Shown here one piece after another: positions 21,646 through 34,084 of a DNA stretch of 64,000 nucleotides (position 1 is the stretch's first letter; each line of letters starts with the position of its first letter). Source of the stretch: Guadua angustifolia (Eukaryota > Streptophyta > Magnoliopsida > Poales > Poaceae). The stretch spans positions 13,651,791 to 13,715,790 of the forward strand of contig CM070520.1 in assembly GCA_036346375.1 (NCBI GenBank), in the 5' to 3' direction. The notes under the pieces are model-generated. The model was not told where the DNA came from. It did no database searches and worked only from the letters and a program-made list of their open reading frames with translations. The translations under genes were made by a program, and so were the position numbers.

Positions 21646-23134
21646 CTAAACTGCATCTACATCACATTTGTTAGACATGGATGGGCTTAATTTTGTTCTC
21701 ACACCTATAGTTACAAAGTCATCATACGGTGGTAATGGAGATCTCCATGTGACCTCGAACTTCATTCTTGGAGGTATCGCTGTATAACCTGAACTTAATA
21801 TGTCATGAGCAGTTAATTCTGGCAGCTTCCCATGGATAACATGTCTTTTGCTCTTCCTTGAAATGCTGCAATTCGGGCTTGAACAAAATATTATCACGCA
21901 AATGTTTCTAGCTATATTTTTCTTGGGTAAAGATGTTGGGTACTTGCAGAGGGTAATGTAGTTCCTTTTAGTAAGCCCCAAAGCACTTCTCAATGCATGA
22001 GACCAGAACTGAAAGTTCATATTAGCTCTAAGCTCATGACCAAATATATGAGCACCGATGAAAGATCCCTTGAACATCTTTGCTATCTCCATTGCTATGG
22101 TTACTAATTTAGGATGCTCTTCAGCATTTATGCTTCCAAAGGACAACACTTTAAAAAAGTACCAGTATGCCTCCCCAGAAATACGCTTAAGCCTCAAAGA
22201 ATCTGCTGTTCCTAACTGTGCTACCTCCTCTATTGCACTAATCAATATGATCTTACTCCCTTCTGCCATACAGTTGCATGCATATAAATAGAACCTTCTC
22301 CATGTATCCTTATCGACATCAGAAGTAATTTCAATTACCACCAAAGATTTACATGAGCTAAAAATTTTCTTTCCCATCACCAAAGCGACTCCTGTGATTA
22401 ACTCTCGACTTTCTAAATCATTACCATCTAAATTGACAATAACAGAGAAGTGATTCTTCACCCTCTCATCACTACAAACGTTCTCCACAAGAGTCCTCTT
22501 TCCTACCCAAGGTTCACCGATTATTGGTAGAATGTCCACTTTTGTAGTGCTGTACGTGGGTTTTATTTGGAGCAAGAAGTTGATGATTTGTTGTTTTTCT
22601 AAATGTCGACCAAACATACAGTTGTCTATATAAAGGTATGCACTAAAAGGTTGCCGAAACCTACGTGGGTATGTACATCCCCAGAAATGTGTCGAACTCA
22701 TGCAAATCTGCAACAATGGCTTCTAAGTTTTCTAGGACAGCTATTAATCTATGTACATCACTGTCGCCAAATACTAGTACTTTGGTCTTATTTGCAATCA
22801 TGCGTAGGCGTTTTGCTGGATTAACTAGGGAGTATGTGAAGGTTTGTTGCACCTCATCAGACATATCCTCCTTTATGCTCTGACACTGGAAGTTGTCGAG
22901 TTCATAGCAGCCTTGGTACATGCCATCGAGGAACTTCTCTAGTTGTAGTAGCATCTGCTGGTTTGTGATGTGGCGTACCTCGGCTTCTTCAATACTTGCA
23001 TGGACCTTGAGCAGTACTTGTTGGAGCCTTGTTAGCTTCTGCTCAACACTTGTCTGCTTTTTGTTTGTGTCAACTAAGTGGAAGATCAATCTGGTTACAA
23101 CGCAAGCTACAACTCTGGGCAGAAACTTGTCCAT
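21646..23134 (-). pseudogene. A1: CC-NB-ARC gene without LRR, frameshifted
   Basis: The N-terminal part (start at 23,134, MDKFLPRVV, chosen by alignment with B3; an in-frame upstream ATG exists at 23,179) is an Rx-type coiled coil with ITNQQMLLQLEKFLDGMYQG. An insertion of about 4 bp relative to A2, near 22,675, then breaks the frame. The rest is open from 22,716 to the stop at 21,646. It has a P-loop-like IIGEPWVGKRTL, a weak kinase-2 strand (SLVVIEITSDV), an RNBS-B-like GSKIILIS, and the family segment EAYWYFFKVLSFGS...HPKLVTIAMEIA. It ends in the conserved tail FEVTWRSPLPPYDDF. There is no LRR. Family role (known): intracellular immune sensing or signalling; here probably inactive unless the break is bridged by splicing. 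Confidence 0.7.
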
Positions 23135-23179
23135 GTGTGGGAAAGTAATTTTGGTTCTGATTTCTGAAGGGAATAACAT

Positions 23180-23735
23180 GTTAGATGCTTGTAGTTTGAA
23201 GATGCGCCATACTTCGAAGGTGTAGCACTTAGTTATAGTTTACTGAGCACAGAATTGATCGTAAATACTTGTCTCTTTCTATGGTTTCATTGGGCAAGTA
23301 TCTGTCTACCAATGTGAGTTTGGACTAACAAAGTTAGCTGGCTGAGAAGGCAAGAAGGTATTAAACCAGAATTTGTAAACTACAATAACGTGTTTGGACT
23401 CTAATATTTGGACGGAGCTGAAGATGTCTAGCTAGGTGACAACGAAGAGAAACCACCTGACAAAGGCCGGCCGGTGAGCAGGAGGCCAACACATGCGCAT
23501 CTCTAAAACAGTTGGATTTAGCTTAGGTTGGGTGTGGCAAATGCATTAGGCCGCAGGCCGCTTCATAGGAATCAACTAGCCAGTGTTTGTAGCAGTGTTT
23601 GTGTTATTTGGTCTGCATTTACTTGTTTTTTTTTAGTGTACCCTGCGCATGAAGACTTTTTTATTACTTCGTACCAGTTTAATACGTCAATAATACATTC
23701 AATATAAATCTTAGTGCCAACTTTAATATTTTGAA
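23180..23735 (-). other. Upstream region of A1
   Basis: Conserved with 48,460-49,027. No strong TATA box; a weak actataac lies near 23,233. The conserved ccggccggtgagcaggagg block sits at about 23,467. Confidence 0.35.
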
Positions 23736-23736
23736 A

Positions 23737-23920
23737 TATATTATCTGTTATCATCTCCACACGGTGACTGAATATATCAGATATAGTCAATTCAGGTAGC
23801 ATCCTGTGGATGGTGTTCCGTCTTTTCCGTTTTCTCATAAAGTAGATATGTCGGGAGCCACAGCAACTAGGTGCTGAAACACTCACGAAAGATATTCTGG
23901 TGACTGAATTACCGTGATTT
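23737..23920 (-). pseudogene. B1 (part 1): C-terminal piece of a B3-like gene
   Basis: It encodes NSVTRISFVSVSAPSCCGS, FMRKRKRRN and MLPELTISDIFSHRVEMI, nearly identical to B3 residues about 413-465. After HRVEMI the sequence runs into the segmental-duplication flank (at 23,736), so the last 36 or so residues of the family tail are missing. Upstream it is cut by the LINE fragment at 23,921. Confidence 0.8.
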
Positions 23921-24538
23921 CTTTTTCGAAAGATTGGCACAAGCTCTGCTTTTTATTGAAGTTGAAGTGAAGAACAAAAACATAAATTCAACATGTTGAG
24001 CTAAGCTGTTAGGATAGCCCAACGAAAAAGGTAACAGGAGAGCACTAAAACCTTAGGAAACCTAGCTTAAGAGAGCGAAAACAACAGAGGCAACAATAAT
24101 AGAAAAAAGCACTGATAGCATTTTGGGTAGTCCTGAAGCTGTAGATGGACCGGAGTAGGAGAATCCCATTATGCATTTGCCCATGCCACACGACCATTAC
24201 GAACATCCTGAGCTATTGAGTTGAAAAAATCTTGTGCTGTTCGGTACAAGCTATTGAATATCCTGTTGTTCCTTTCCTTCCATAGATTCTAAGAGACGTA
24301 TATTACGGCCTTGTCAACCTCCTTTTTCCTTTGCTTTGTAGTGTTATTCCTAACAGCATCCCACCATTGAGAAATGGTAGTTTGGTCGGTTCCATGCTGT
24401 GACTGTGGCAAGGGAACACCCATCAATCGGATCCCTCCTCCAAATCTGCTTTGCGAATAGGCAGAAAATGAGCAAATAGGTAGCATGCTCTGGTTCTGAA
24501 CCGCATAGCAGGCAGAAGCTGCTATGTGGCCACCCTCT
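23921..24538 (-). mobile_element. 5'-truncated LINE inserted in B1
   Basis: The 14-bp flanks aattaccgtgattt (23,907-23,920) and aattaccatgattt (24,539-24,552) are a target duplication with one change. The empty form is seen in B3 at about 50,170. The insert carries, on the minus strand, a fragment of the LINE ORF2 C-terminal Cys/His region (CLLCGSEPEHATYLL...FAKQIWRR) and a short T-rich (poly-A) end at 23,921. The frame has a shift near 24,400. The family differs from the large LINE downstream. Confidence 0.75.
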
Positions 24539-24874
24539 AATTACCATGATTTTCCATGGGAAAATTTGTTGGCTGATTTTGAAGGAAAATGAGGTGGCTC
24601 TTCTTTATTTCCAATACCCCGCAAGACATCAGACCAAAGTTGAACATTTTGATTAGCTCTTAACATTGAACCGAACACATTGGCACCAACGAATCCTCCC
24701 CTTGTCGAGCACCTTTGCTATCTCCATAGCTATTTGTAGCAATTTTGGATGCTCTTCTGGATTTACATCCCCAAAAGCGAGCATTTTAAAGAAGTACCAG
24801 TGCGCCTCATCGGTCATATGTTTAAGCCTAATGGAGTTTACTATTCCAAGACCTGTAACTTCCTCCAGCATACT
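24539..24874 (-). pseudogene. B1 (part 2): middle piece of a B3-like gene
   Basis: It encodes MLEEVTGLG, RLKHMTDEAHWYFFKML and EEHPKLLQIAMEIAKVLDKG, as in B3 residues about 303-410. A one-base change after VLDKG shifts the frame before the GANVFG segment. The piece ends at the 16-bp target duplication (24,859-24,874) of the large LINE and resumes at 41,914. Confidence 0.8.
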
Positions 24875-25092
24875 TTTTTTTGAAAGAACAGCAAGAGCGT
24901 TGCTGTATATATTAATTAGAGGAAACGTAACTGGAGGGTGGGCCCTATTTTTTAAGGGAAAAACCGGACCCGTGAAAAAACCTTACAACCGACCACCACT
25001 TACAGCTATTACAGGAACACCACTCTTCACTTTAGGAAAGAAGGGAGACTCCGAGAGAAGAGAAAAGCAAAACCAAAGTCCCCAATCAGTCA

Positions 25093-28000
25093 TTAATCCG
25101 TTGACTGAGATAACAATGCAAAACTACGGGTGAGCACCGCATCCTTGATCGCCGAGGCCACCTGATCTGGTGTTCTCGTTATCCTCTGGAAAATTCTTTG
25201 ATTTCTCTCTATCCATAAGTTCCACCAGAAATAGATAACAAGACCATCCAGATCTCTTCTCCTATCTTTGTCAATTTGGGTTCTGAGCCTTCTCCACCAA
25301 TTGTACACCGAGCCGCTGTTCGTGAAGTTTTGACATTGCCCCAGATTTCCCCATCGTACTAGGATACTCCAAACTTGAGTAGTGAACGGGCAGTCCTTGC
25401 AGAGATGAGTCGACGTCTCCTGTGTCATGTTACAAAGAGCACAATTCGCATTACAAGGCCAGCCCTTTTTCAGCATGTTATCTGCTGTTAGAATCTTATT
25501 GTGAAGCAGTGTCCATGCAAAGAAACGACATTTAGGTTCTGCTTTGGCCTTCCATATTGGGCAAATCTTCATCTTACAGTACACAGTGTGAAATTGTACG
25601 AGGTAGGCGCTCCTTGTGGAGTATTGCCCATCAGCCGTCCAACGCCATGTTACCTGATCGTCCCTCTCATCGTCCCTGTTGGTACGACGTATTGCTTGAA
25701 AAAGTGCCACAAACTCCCTGATCTGGATTTCAGAAGCCACCGGAATGCAAAAACGAATCCAGTAGTTATTATGCAAGGCCCGGTGGACTGAGATGTTCTT
25801 TCTTCGAGCTATTCGGAAAAGGTGTGGAGCAATGCTTTTTGGAGCTTGTCCTTCAACCCAGTTTGATCTCTAAAAGTCTGCAAGTTTACCATTTCCTACT
25901 GTGACCACCGTTGAGGCATTGAAGAGGGCGATGTCAATTTTATCACAAGGCTGGTCCATCCCTGTCCAGACCCTTTCATTGTTCTTCCATCTAAACCAGA
26001 GCCAGCGAAGTCTAAGAGCTCTGGCGAATTTTTCCAGGTCTTTGATACCTAGCCCCCCTTTGTTTTTTGGTCTGCATGTGACGGGCCATTTAATTAGGCA
26101 GTGTCCTCCACTACATCTCGCCGGCTCTTTCCCTCTCCATAGAAAGCCTCTTCTTAGCTTGTCGATGGTTGTAAAGAGCCACTTTTTGGCTGGAAATACC
26201 GTCAGATGATATATCGGTTGTGATGTTAACACCGAATTAACAAGGGTCAATCTTCCAGCTTTTGAAAGCAGTTTACCTTACCACCCCGCCAATCTATTGC
26301 TTATTTTATCGATCAAGGGTTGGATTTCGGTCCTTCTAAGTTGTCTGGTGTGTAGCGGTAGACCGAGGTACCTCCCTGGGAAGGTTGCGAGTTTCCCAGG
26401 GAAGACATTCAACAGCTCCTGCAAGAGGTTCTCTTGGCATCTGATGGGATAAATTTCCATTTTGGAGATATTGATTTTTAAGCCTGAGCATCTGCCAAAA
26501 ATATCTAATATGCGGCTAAGGGCCATCAGCTTAGCCGCATCTGCATTTAAGAATATCCCCGCATCATCGGCGTAAAGCGAACATCTTAGTCTCGCCTTTG
26601 TCGGAAGAACCGGTTTGAGGATGCCACGAGTCGCTGCCAAGTCGAGCAATGATTATAGCGGATCAATTGCAAGGATGAATAGCAAGGGGAAATAACGGAT
26701 CTCTCTGTCTCACCCCGCGCGCATGTCTTATATGCTCTGTCGGTTGACCATTAATTAAGATCCGCGAGGATGAGGTCCTGAGGATTGCCGCTACCCATTC
26801 ACGCCATCTGTGGCCAAAGTGAAGGGCCTGGAGCACCTCAAGAAGGTATGACCAGTTTAGGGAATCAAACGCTTTTGAAATGTCTAGTTTGATGAAGAGA
26901 GCCGACTTTCTGTCTTTGTTGAGTTGACGGATAACTCTTTCGACATATAAAAAATTGTCATGGATGCATCTTTTCTTGATGAAAGCATTCTGCGATACTG
27001 AGACCAATTCATCTAGTCTGGGCACAAGCCTATTAGCCAGGATCTTAGTGATGATCTTCATGAAGCTGTTAATAAGACTAATTGGCCTGTAACATTCCAA
27101 TCTATCTGCGTTTTCTGTTTTCGGGATCAGAATGATGTTCGCCACATTTAACTTGTCCAGGTTGTCGTGGTGTAGGTTGAAGAAGGCCTTGATTGCTTCC
27201 ATTAGGTCAGCTTTAATGATGTGGAGGCAATCTTTGTAAAACTGACCAATAAATCCATCTGGTCCTGGCGATTTCTGTGTCGGCAGTTCCTGGATGATGC
27301 TAGTCACTTCGCTTTCAGTGATGAAGGTCTCTAGGTCGGTCAGGTCCCTTGTAGAGTAGCCCAAGGACCCCCACTGGAGAGCTTTGTCCCTTACTCCGTG
27401 GCCACCCAACACAGTTTTGAAGTATTCGTGAGCTTCTTTTAGTTTGTCCTGCTGCTCTAACATTATTCGGTCATCTCTCTGGAGGACCCTAATCAGGTTT
27501 CTTTTTCGTCTCGAACTGGCCATCAGGTGGAAAAAACGAGTGTTGGCATCCCCCAGCCTGATTTTAGTTAATCTAGTATGTTGTCTCGCTCTTGTTTTTT
27601 GTATTGCTGCCAGGCCAAGCAATTTGGTTTTGAGTGTTTTCTGAAGCTCAAGTTCATTCTGTGATAGCGCGTGTCTTTCTTGTGAGCATTCTAATATTGT
27701 GAGCGTGACTTGTATGAGAGCTGTTTGAAGAGTAATGGTCGCGAAAATTTTTCTCCTCCAACGCTTAAGTGCCTTAGCAGTTCTATTCATTTTGATGTAC
27801 AATCGCAGGATCGAATCCGAAGTGTGGATTGGTTGGTTCCAGGATTGTGCAACCGTTTCCTGAAATCCTGGCAAAGAGGTCCAGCAAGTCTCGAAGCGAA
27901 AACCTCTGAAATAGTCGAAGTTAGCATCTCCTTGCATAAGCAGGGGGCAGTGGTCTGATGTCATAGATGCCAGAGCGCACAGGTCCGCATTTGGGAATGC

Positions 28001-28638
28001 CTCGTGCCATTCGGTTGTAGCCAGGAAACGGTCTATTCTTGTCCTGGTGGGTTGTTGGTGTTCATTTGTCCATGTGAATTGGCGACCCTGAAGGTCCAGT
28101 TTGAGAAGTTGCATTCTATTGATGGAGTGATTAAAGCGTCTCATCATACTTCTATTTATCGTTCCTCTATTCTTTTCTCTAGCCTGTCTGATGAGGTTGA
28201 AGTCACCTAGAATCAACCACTTCGGGAGCACCATTTCACTCAGCTCTTCTAACTCAGTGAGGAAATTTCTTTTCTCCTCGTTCGATTGCGGTCCATACAC
28301 TCTAGTAATGTCCCAGGCCATCTCATCATATCGTGATGTCAAGGTCGCAGTTATTGTGTTGTGTGTGGTTCTTGTATTACTGAGGTCATATAGATCATCC
28401 CAGACCGCCAACAGGAACCGCCCGAGGCGCCATTGGAAGGAATATAGACTGACTGGTTGGCCAATCTCGCACCCAGGGTTTCATTTAGCAAGCTTGTAGA
28501 CTAATCTTTTATTTTTGTTTCCTGAAGGCAAACAATTGTAGCGCCAGTTGATCGGATCAATTGCTTAGTGCTCTCTCTTTTTGCCAGATTGTTTAGTCCT
28601 CTGACATTCCATGAGAGGATATTACACTTTGCACGCAT
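25093..28638 (-). pseudogene. LINE ORF2: endonuclease-reverse transcriptase, broken
   Basis: It starts at ATG 28,638 with NILSWNVRGLNN and IVCLQETKI (APE endonuclease start). A TAG follows near 28,503 and a shift near 28,415. The frame 28,411-26,663 has LILGDFNLIR, SMTSDHCPLL (endonuclease), QKSPGPDGFIGQFYK and FIKLDISKAFDSLNW (RT). A break near 26,655 is followed by SLYADDAGIFLN, the RT active site (26,649-26,278). Further breaks precede KKWLFTTIDKLRRGFLW (26,250-25,870) and the C-terminal WKAKAEPKCRFFAW...CALCNMTQETSTHL zinc-type region (25,776-25,093). It acts by target-primed reverse transcription in the nucleus when intact; this copy cannot make a full protein. Confidence 0.85.
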
Positions 28639-29071
28639 TAGATATTAGTAACTCCACTTCATAGAGGGCAGAGTGCCCGATAATTGGGGTACATGAGGCA
28701 TCAGAATACAGCACCATAATACATAATATATCAGTCGACATATCATCACCTCTAGCACCACATCCGGACATTACATAACCTCTAGCATCAGCATACCTAA
28801 CCTCAAGCACCACAGCATAAGGCATCTGAATACATAACAAACTAGACGACCTATCATAAAGCATTGGTAGAGCTTGGGCCACTCGGAGCCGAGTTAAAAG
28901 ACTAGGTTCCCCGCACGAACAGCAGATAAGTTCACCAGAAAAAGCTAACACAGCAGCATCTGGGTCGCCTGTTTTACCATTAACATCACTTGAACTACCA
29001 AAGTAATTAAGGGTAGCGGCCGTCACTATTGTTGGGCCGCCTTGAAATTGCCAGGACTCATCTTGTTGCAT
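28622..29071 (-). other. Open frame between LINE ORF1 and ORF2
   Basis: A 149-codon minus-strand frame begins at MQQDESWQFQGG, covers the inter-ORF region and overlaps the ORF2 start in another frame. I recognise no family. It may be a chance frame, or the ORF1 tail after a frameshift. Confidence 0.2.
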
Positions 29072-29099
29072 GAGTAAAAAATCTCCACCTCATCAGAAG

Positions 29100-31227
29100 G
29101 CCGCTCTTTGTTGAGGTCTTCGGCAAATTTGTTGCCCTTGGGCCTAGCCCTCCTTGACCGGCTTTCTTTCCCCCTTTGTGCTTGATCTTCGACTGGTTCA
29201 CCAGCTCGAGTATTGCCTCCATCTGGTCCTTAGTAATCAGTTGTTCGAAGAGACTGGCGAGCTGTTCAAAGAGATCATTATGTGAGTGAGTATTATGCGA
29301 TTTATTTTGTTGTTCTAGTGGGGAAAGGCCTTTAAGCTTTGCTGCAAGCAGTTCTTGAGCTAGAGTAATTGCCCCATTGTTGGTTGCAGCTCTCGTTTTC
29401 GCTTTTGCCGCTAATCTGATGCTCTTTCTTTGGGTGTATCCTTTGGAAGTAGAACCATTGTTTACTGACTTGGAGTTTAGCTGTTTATTTAGGCATGGGG
29501 GGTTTGAATGATAGGTGTTTGAGGGCTGTGTGAAACTGCTAGCATGAATTCCTCTAGACCCATTTGTGTGAGGGCAGCAATCTTTAATCCCCCTAGAGTT
29601 GGAGTTTCTGGTGTATCGTCTGAAGTTAATCTCCCCAGAGGTGTTGTTGATACTCCTTTAGGTGTTAGAGTTTCTGGTGTGTATTCTCCAGCCATTGTGG
29701 ATTGAGTAGTTGTATTTTCTGGAAATGTTGTATGAGGTGCTACGGTATATAGAATTTGGGAATCCAGCACAGCTTGGGAATCCCGCACATATGGGCAGCT
29801 ATTGTCATCATCCCCCACGGGGCTTGGATCGGACTGGGAGTTAGTGAACTTATTGTCGTTTGTTTGTTCGGTCGCCAGGACATCTAATTGGGTCACTCCA
29901 TGTGAGCTGTGTAGAGTGTTCTGCTGTGGCATCTCTGTTATGACCTCTGGTTGGGCTGGACTATTCTGTGAGCTAAGCTGCGTAGCTTGGGGATCTTGGA
30001 GTTTTTGTACTACACGCTTGTAGGGGGTGTCTGCCCTTGTGAGGATAGTTTCAGCTGGTTGTCAGTAGCCTGGGCAGCCGGCTGTGTGTTTTTGTTGGGG
30101 TTCTTATTCAGCTCAGACACTATAATTAAGCCGGCCTGTGTTGTTGTGACCTCTAGCTGAGTGGGGTTAACATGGGTGGTAGGATGCAACGAAATCAGGT
30201 CGTGCTGCACTAGCCTATTGGGATCGTCCTGCCACTCCGAGATTGGTTCATCCTGGGAATCGCTGTACCAAAAACCATGTTGCGTGCAACTGGGTGGCCT
30301 AGGGCTTAGGACATGCAGCTGGGGAGTAGATGATCTAGCTATTTCAACTTCATTTTTCTCATTGAATGATGGTTACAGACTGACAAGAGTTGATTGGAGG
30401 AAAGAAATCTGGGCCGACTGAGAGTTTTCAATGGATTCACTGTTTAGGATTACCTGACGTCCCAGTTGTGCTGGCTTGATGGAGATACCTTCCTTCGTTT
30501 TGGCTTCTGCGGTACTGAGGACCTCCCCTAGGCGCTTGTGTTGCTCCGTGTGCACTTCGTCTCCCTCCTTCATCTTTTTCTTTGTGGTGATGTGAATCTC
30601 TCCTGGACGCCTGCTTTGATCCTTGAGCACTGAAACTAGAGGTTCAGCAAAGGACACTCTTCTCTTGTCTTGCTCCATTGGAGGTTTTTTCATGATACGG
30701 CTGCCCTTGATCGATTGCCCCTTCAATTGCTGCAGTTCTGTAGTGTCATGTCGGTCTGGGAGACGTTGCCGGTAGCGCCGTGAAGCTGAACCGGCGAGCC
30801 CCTTCCATGAAGCACTGTGGCAGTCTTCAACGCCGCCCCTACATCTTGAGTCACGCGCCCAGGTGGACAAGCTTCGGTGTCTGCGTGATCTGCGATGGTG
30901 GTCATCACGGTTGCGGTCGTCATCTTCATGATCGTCATGTCGGCGTCGGTGTCCAAGATCCCTTCCTCTGTCTTGAACAGCACGATCCCTCCTCTCTCCA
31001 ACCTCATCCGGGGTCCCATAGGCCCAAATGAACTCCCGGCGTTGTTTGCGGTTTTGAAGACCACCGAAGTTTTTGTGTCCCCAGAGAAAGGAAAGATCTT
31101 GCACCACCTCGAGATGGTTGCGCAGATTGAAGACCTGCCCTCGTTTCATATCGGTTGGCTCATCATGGATGATCTCCACTTATGTAGCGGGATCTTGGTA
31201 GGGGAAGCTCCCTCAAGCTCCATCACG
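29100..31227 (-). pseudogene. LINE ORF1, 3' part
   Basis: It begins at the gypsy insertion with IIHDEPTDMKRGQVFNLRNH and LEVVQDLSFLWGHK, a segment common in plant LINE ORF1 after the nucleic-acid-binding domain. It continues with a charged RD/H-rich stretch (about 30,800-31,000) and a long low-complexity tail. The tail runs through several frames (30,373-31,179; 30,010-30,210; 29,489-29,932) down to about 29,100. Stops and shifts separate the frames. Confidence 0.65.
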
Positions 31228-31232
31228 CTTAG
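31228..31232. repeat. Left target duplication of the gypsy element
   Basis: cttag here versus gttag at 40,265-40,269. Four of five bases agree, consistent with a 5-bp LTR-element duplication with one later change. Confidence 0.6.
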
Positions 31233-34049
31233 TGTCGGGACCGAATATGCAAATCCGGACCCTCGTGTATATTGCACTAGTCCAGATCACGCTAGTGCAC
31301 ACAGCTCAACATTAGTGAATATCACAATCATACACAACGTAAATAAGATAAAGACATAATATACTAAATATTAGCAGGTTGTATGACCTTATGGTCAACT
31401 TACTTAGCAATGTCTCATAAGGCTGAACAACAAATTGAACTGCAGCGGAATGAAGACGTAGATAACCCTCAAGATACCACGAGGCAACCGACAAGGCTCG
31501 CACCCTAAATATTCGCTCTCATGGTACACCTTCTTCAGCTCTGATGATTTTTGTAGGCAAGGGTGAGTACACCAACACGTACTCAACAAGTTGTGCACAG
31601 AATGCAAGTCTATCATAGCTATATGCAAGGCTTATTCCAAAGGAATGGCTAAGTGGTTCATAATAAGCGGTAAAGCAGCATTTTCAAACAATAACAATAT
31701 ATAGATTGAAAAGACGGTAAAACAAATAATAACAAGTACATATATTCCATTGTTTCTCAAATCAAACCCAAGTTCTCCATCCTAAATCAAGTTCCATTAT
31801 CCACATGGCATCCTGCCATCCCATAACAGTTGACAAGTTTTAATTAACTACCCCTTGATCTGTAATTCCGAGCATTGCTCAATACTGGTGAGCACGGCTA
31901 TCCGAATAGATTGTACACTCTCAGAGGTTATGCACTTTACCCACACGATATAACCATGCACCACACAAAGTGACGATTATAACAAAGCCTTTACAATGCA
32001 TCCTCTTAACCCGTGCTACCGCTAAGGTTTCAACATGAAGGGCTAAAACCACCATAACAGGGCCCCTCTTGCGCCATGTGAGTTTCTCCGTAACACGGAC
32101 TCACACCACCATGATAGCACTTAAGTTAAGCATTTGCAAATTAGTCACTAAGGTCGCCCATAACAGACGATGTGGTACCAAGTTTGACTCAGGTCAAAGG
32201 CTCGCAAGGTTAAGTCCTTAGGATTGATTAAAGCAAGACTTACACATACCCTTTCTCGCCCATCGGGCCCACCCTGGCACCCTTGCCCCTTCCACTTGCT
32301 TCAATCTAAAGTGATTATCTCCCGGTTGGTTACCAAGCACCACGTGCTCTTCACAAATCAACATCGTTGCGTGACTCCGCTGCCACAACAACTCAATCTC
32401 TTTGTGCGACCACACATGGCCCACAAATTATCATCATTGTTCCATATTCCATTAGTCAAGATTATTAAGCAATATTCCATGAGCATGTGATGACGTGGCA
32501 TGGCTAAGCAATTCTATATCGTTCTAACCATCCATGTTGATTTTCTATTAACCAACTATAATTAACCAACCTAGGGTGACAAGTGGATCATGGCATACAA
32601 TTTAACAAGGTAGGGTGTAATTCAAAAGGTACAATAGCTAATCCCGAAGTTAAGTTGAAATCATTTATAAACATAAAATAACAAGTGATAAGTTAAATCA
32701 AAATAGCATGCAATCTAATCTATGGGTGCAACATGATCAAAGCACAACTTGCCTTCGTTAAGCTCCTGCTCCTGATCTGGAAATAATTCTTGAGCTGTGA
32801 AATCCCCTTCCGAAGCCTCGCACAATTCAACGTCTACGCGAATCGAAAGAGAAAAGCAAATAAAAACCAAAACCAAATATCAAATAAACACAAAAATTCA
32901 AATAAAAGGCACCATTAGAAAGATCTCATTTTTACAAATTTTTAGGAATTTGAATCACCTAAATCCGAGTTCGTATGCAAAAGTTATAAGGTTTTGAAAT
33001 TTGGAAATTCCTGAAAATACCCTGAAAATAGAAATTCCGAATTTAGTGAATTATTCTTATATGGAAAAATCCGATTTTCCCGGGTCAAATGTACGGCGCG
33101 ACGTGGCCGAATGTGGACCGTTGATCTAAAGATCAACGGCTCACGCTTACCGAGCTCTTTCCTATTCACCCGCCTGACGTGGCGCAATCCTGGCCTTCGG
33201 TGGTTGATCAGACGGCTTGTAGAGCTCCCGAGCGGTGAGGGTGAGGCGGCGGCGCAAGGTTGCCGGCGCTGAGGACGACGATGCTCCGACGGCGATGTAG
33301 TGTGCTCCGTGACCAAGGGACAATGAGCCGGCGGCGTGAGACGCCGAGCTCGAATCCGACCTCTCCTCGGCGGAAGAGTTACCCAACGACGAAAACTTCG
33401 GCGCAGAACTTCTTTCCGGTGACTCGGTGAGCTCAGCGGCCTTCTTGGGGACTCTCTGGCGATGGCTCACGGGGGAAAAGGTGCGGAGCTAAGGTGTGGG
33501 TACCGGAGGGGCTTCGGAGGCTTTTTATACCCGGCTGGGCGCGGTATAGATGGAAGGAAGAGAGCGGCGGCGGGGTTTGGAAGGCGACGGCGTTTTTGGA
33601 AGGCGGCGGCGATTCGAATCGGGAACGATGACTGTCGTCCGTCCGATCGGCATCCGACGGCACGTAATATCCTAAGGTTTCCAATTCCGTCGGCACAAGA
33701 CAGTCTGGGCCGCCCACTACTGTTCATTCCATAATTTCCCGAATTTCCTATTTTAATTATTCCGATTAAATGTTTTGATTTATTTAAGGTGTTAAAAATA
33801 CTCTAAAAATTCCCATAAAATTCTCAAAATACTTTGAGACATTCTTGACTTAAATAAAATATTTTCACAAAAACTTTATTTTGCAAATCTCTTTTTATAA
33901 TTATTTCTTAACAAAAGGTAATGTATTTAATTCAAAAGAATTCAGATAAATCTCAGAAAATCCAAATAAATTCAGAAAATTCACGAGATTCATATTTAGC
34001 AATAAAATAATATTAATTAATTGAAAAGCTGAAATTTTGGGATGTTACA
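31233..34049 (-). repeat. 3' LTR of the gypsy element
   Basis: 2,817 bp, collinear with 37,473-40,264. It includes a GC-rich segment (33,090-33,640) and AT-rich ends. Open frames of 60-110 codons in the GC-rich part appear on both strands in both LTRs and carry no domain. Confidence 0.9.
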
Positions 34050-34065
34050 AACCTCCCCCCCCCTT
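34050..34065 (-). promoter_or_regulatory. Polypurine tract
   Basis: aacctcccccccccc on the plus strand, purine-rich on the minus strand, directly inside the 3' LTR. It primes plus-strand DNA synthesis in LTR elements. Confidence 0.7.
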
Positions 34066-34084
34066 AACGGAATCTCGACCCCGA

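Larger units (their letters stand above)
20117..23735. repeat. Segmental duplication, copy I (with gene A1)
   Basis: It matches 45,412-49,027 collinearly and at nearly the same length. Shared blocks run from ctcctcggcatcccg, through ggtagttaatagtttgc, the gene body and ccggccggtgagcaggagg, to gccaactttaatattttgaa. Small indels and substitutions are frequent. Beyond 23,735 the match jumps to about 50,016, skipping about 990 bp that copy II has. Confidence 0.85.

Noticed and set aside
28680..28830. gaggcatcagaa and aaggcatctgaa near 28,691 and 28,820 as further miR2118 sites
   Set aside because: Only 10-12 bases match, and they lie inside the LINE between ORF1 and ORF2, with no TATA-led module.
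30723..31359. Frames of 83-154 codons opposite or out of phase with LINE ORF1
   Set aside because: Shadows of the ORF1 sequence; the ORF1 frame carries the recognisable HDEPTDMKRG segment.
32984..33734. Open frames on both strands in the GC-rich part of the gypsy LTRs (also 39,393-39,973)
   Set aside because: They lie inside LTRs, differ in frame between the two LTRs and contain no domain.
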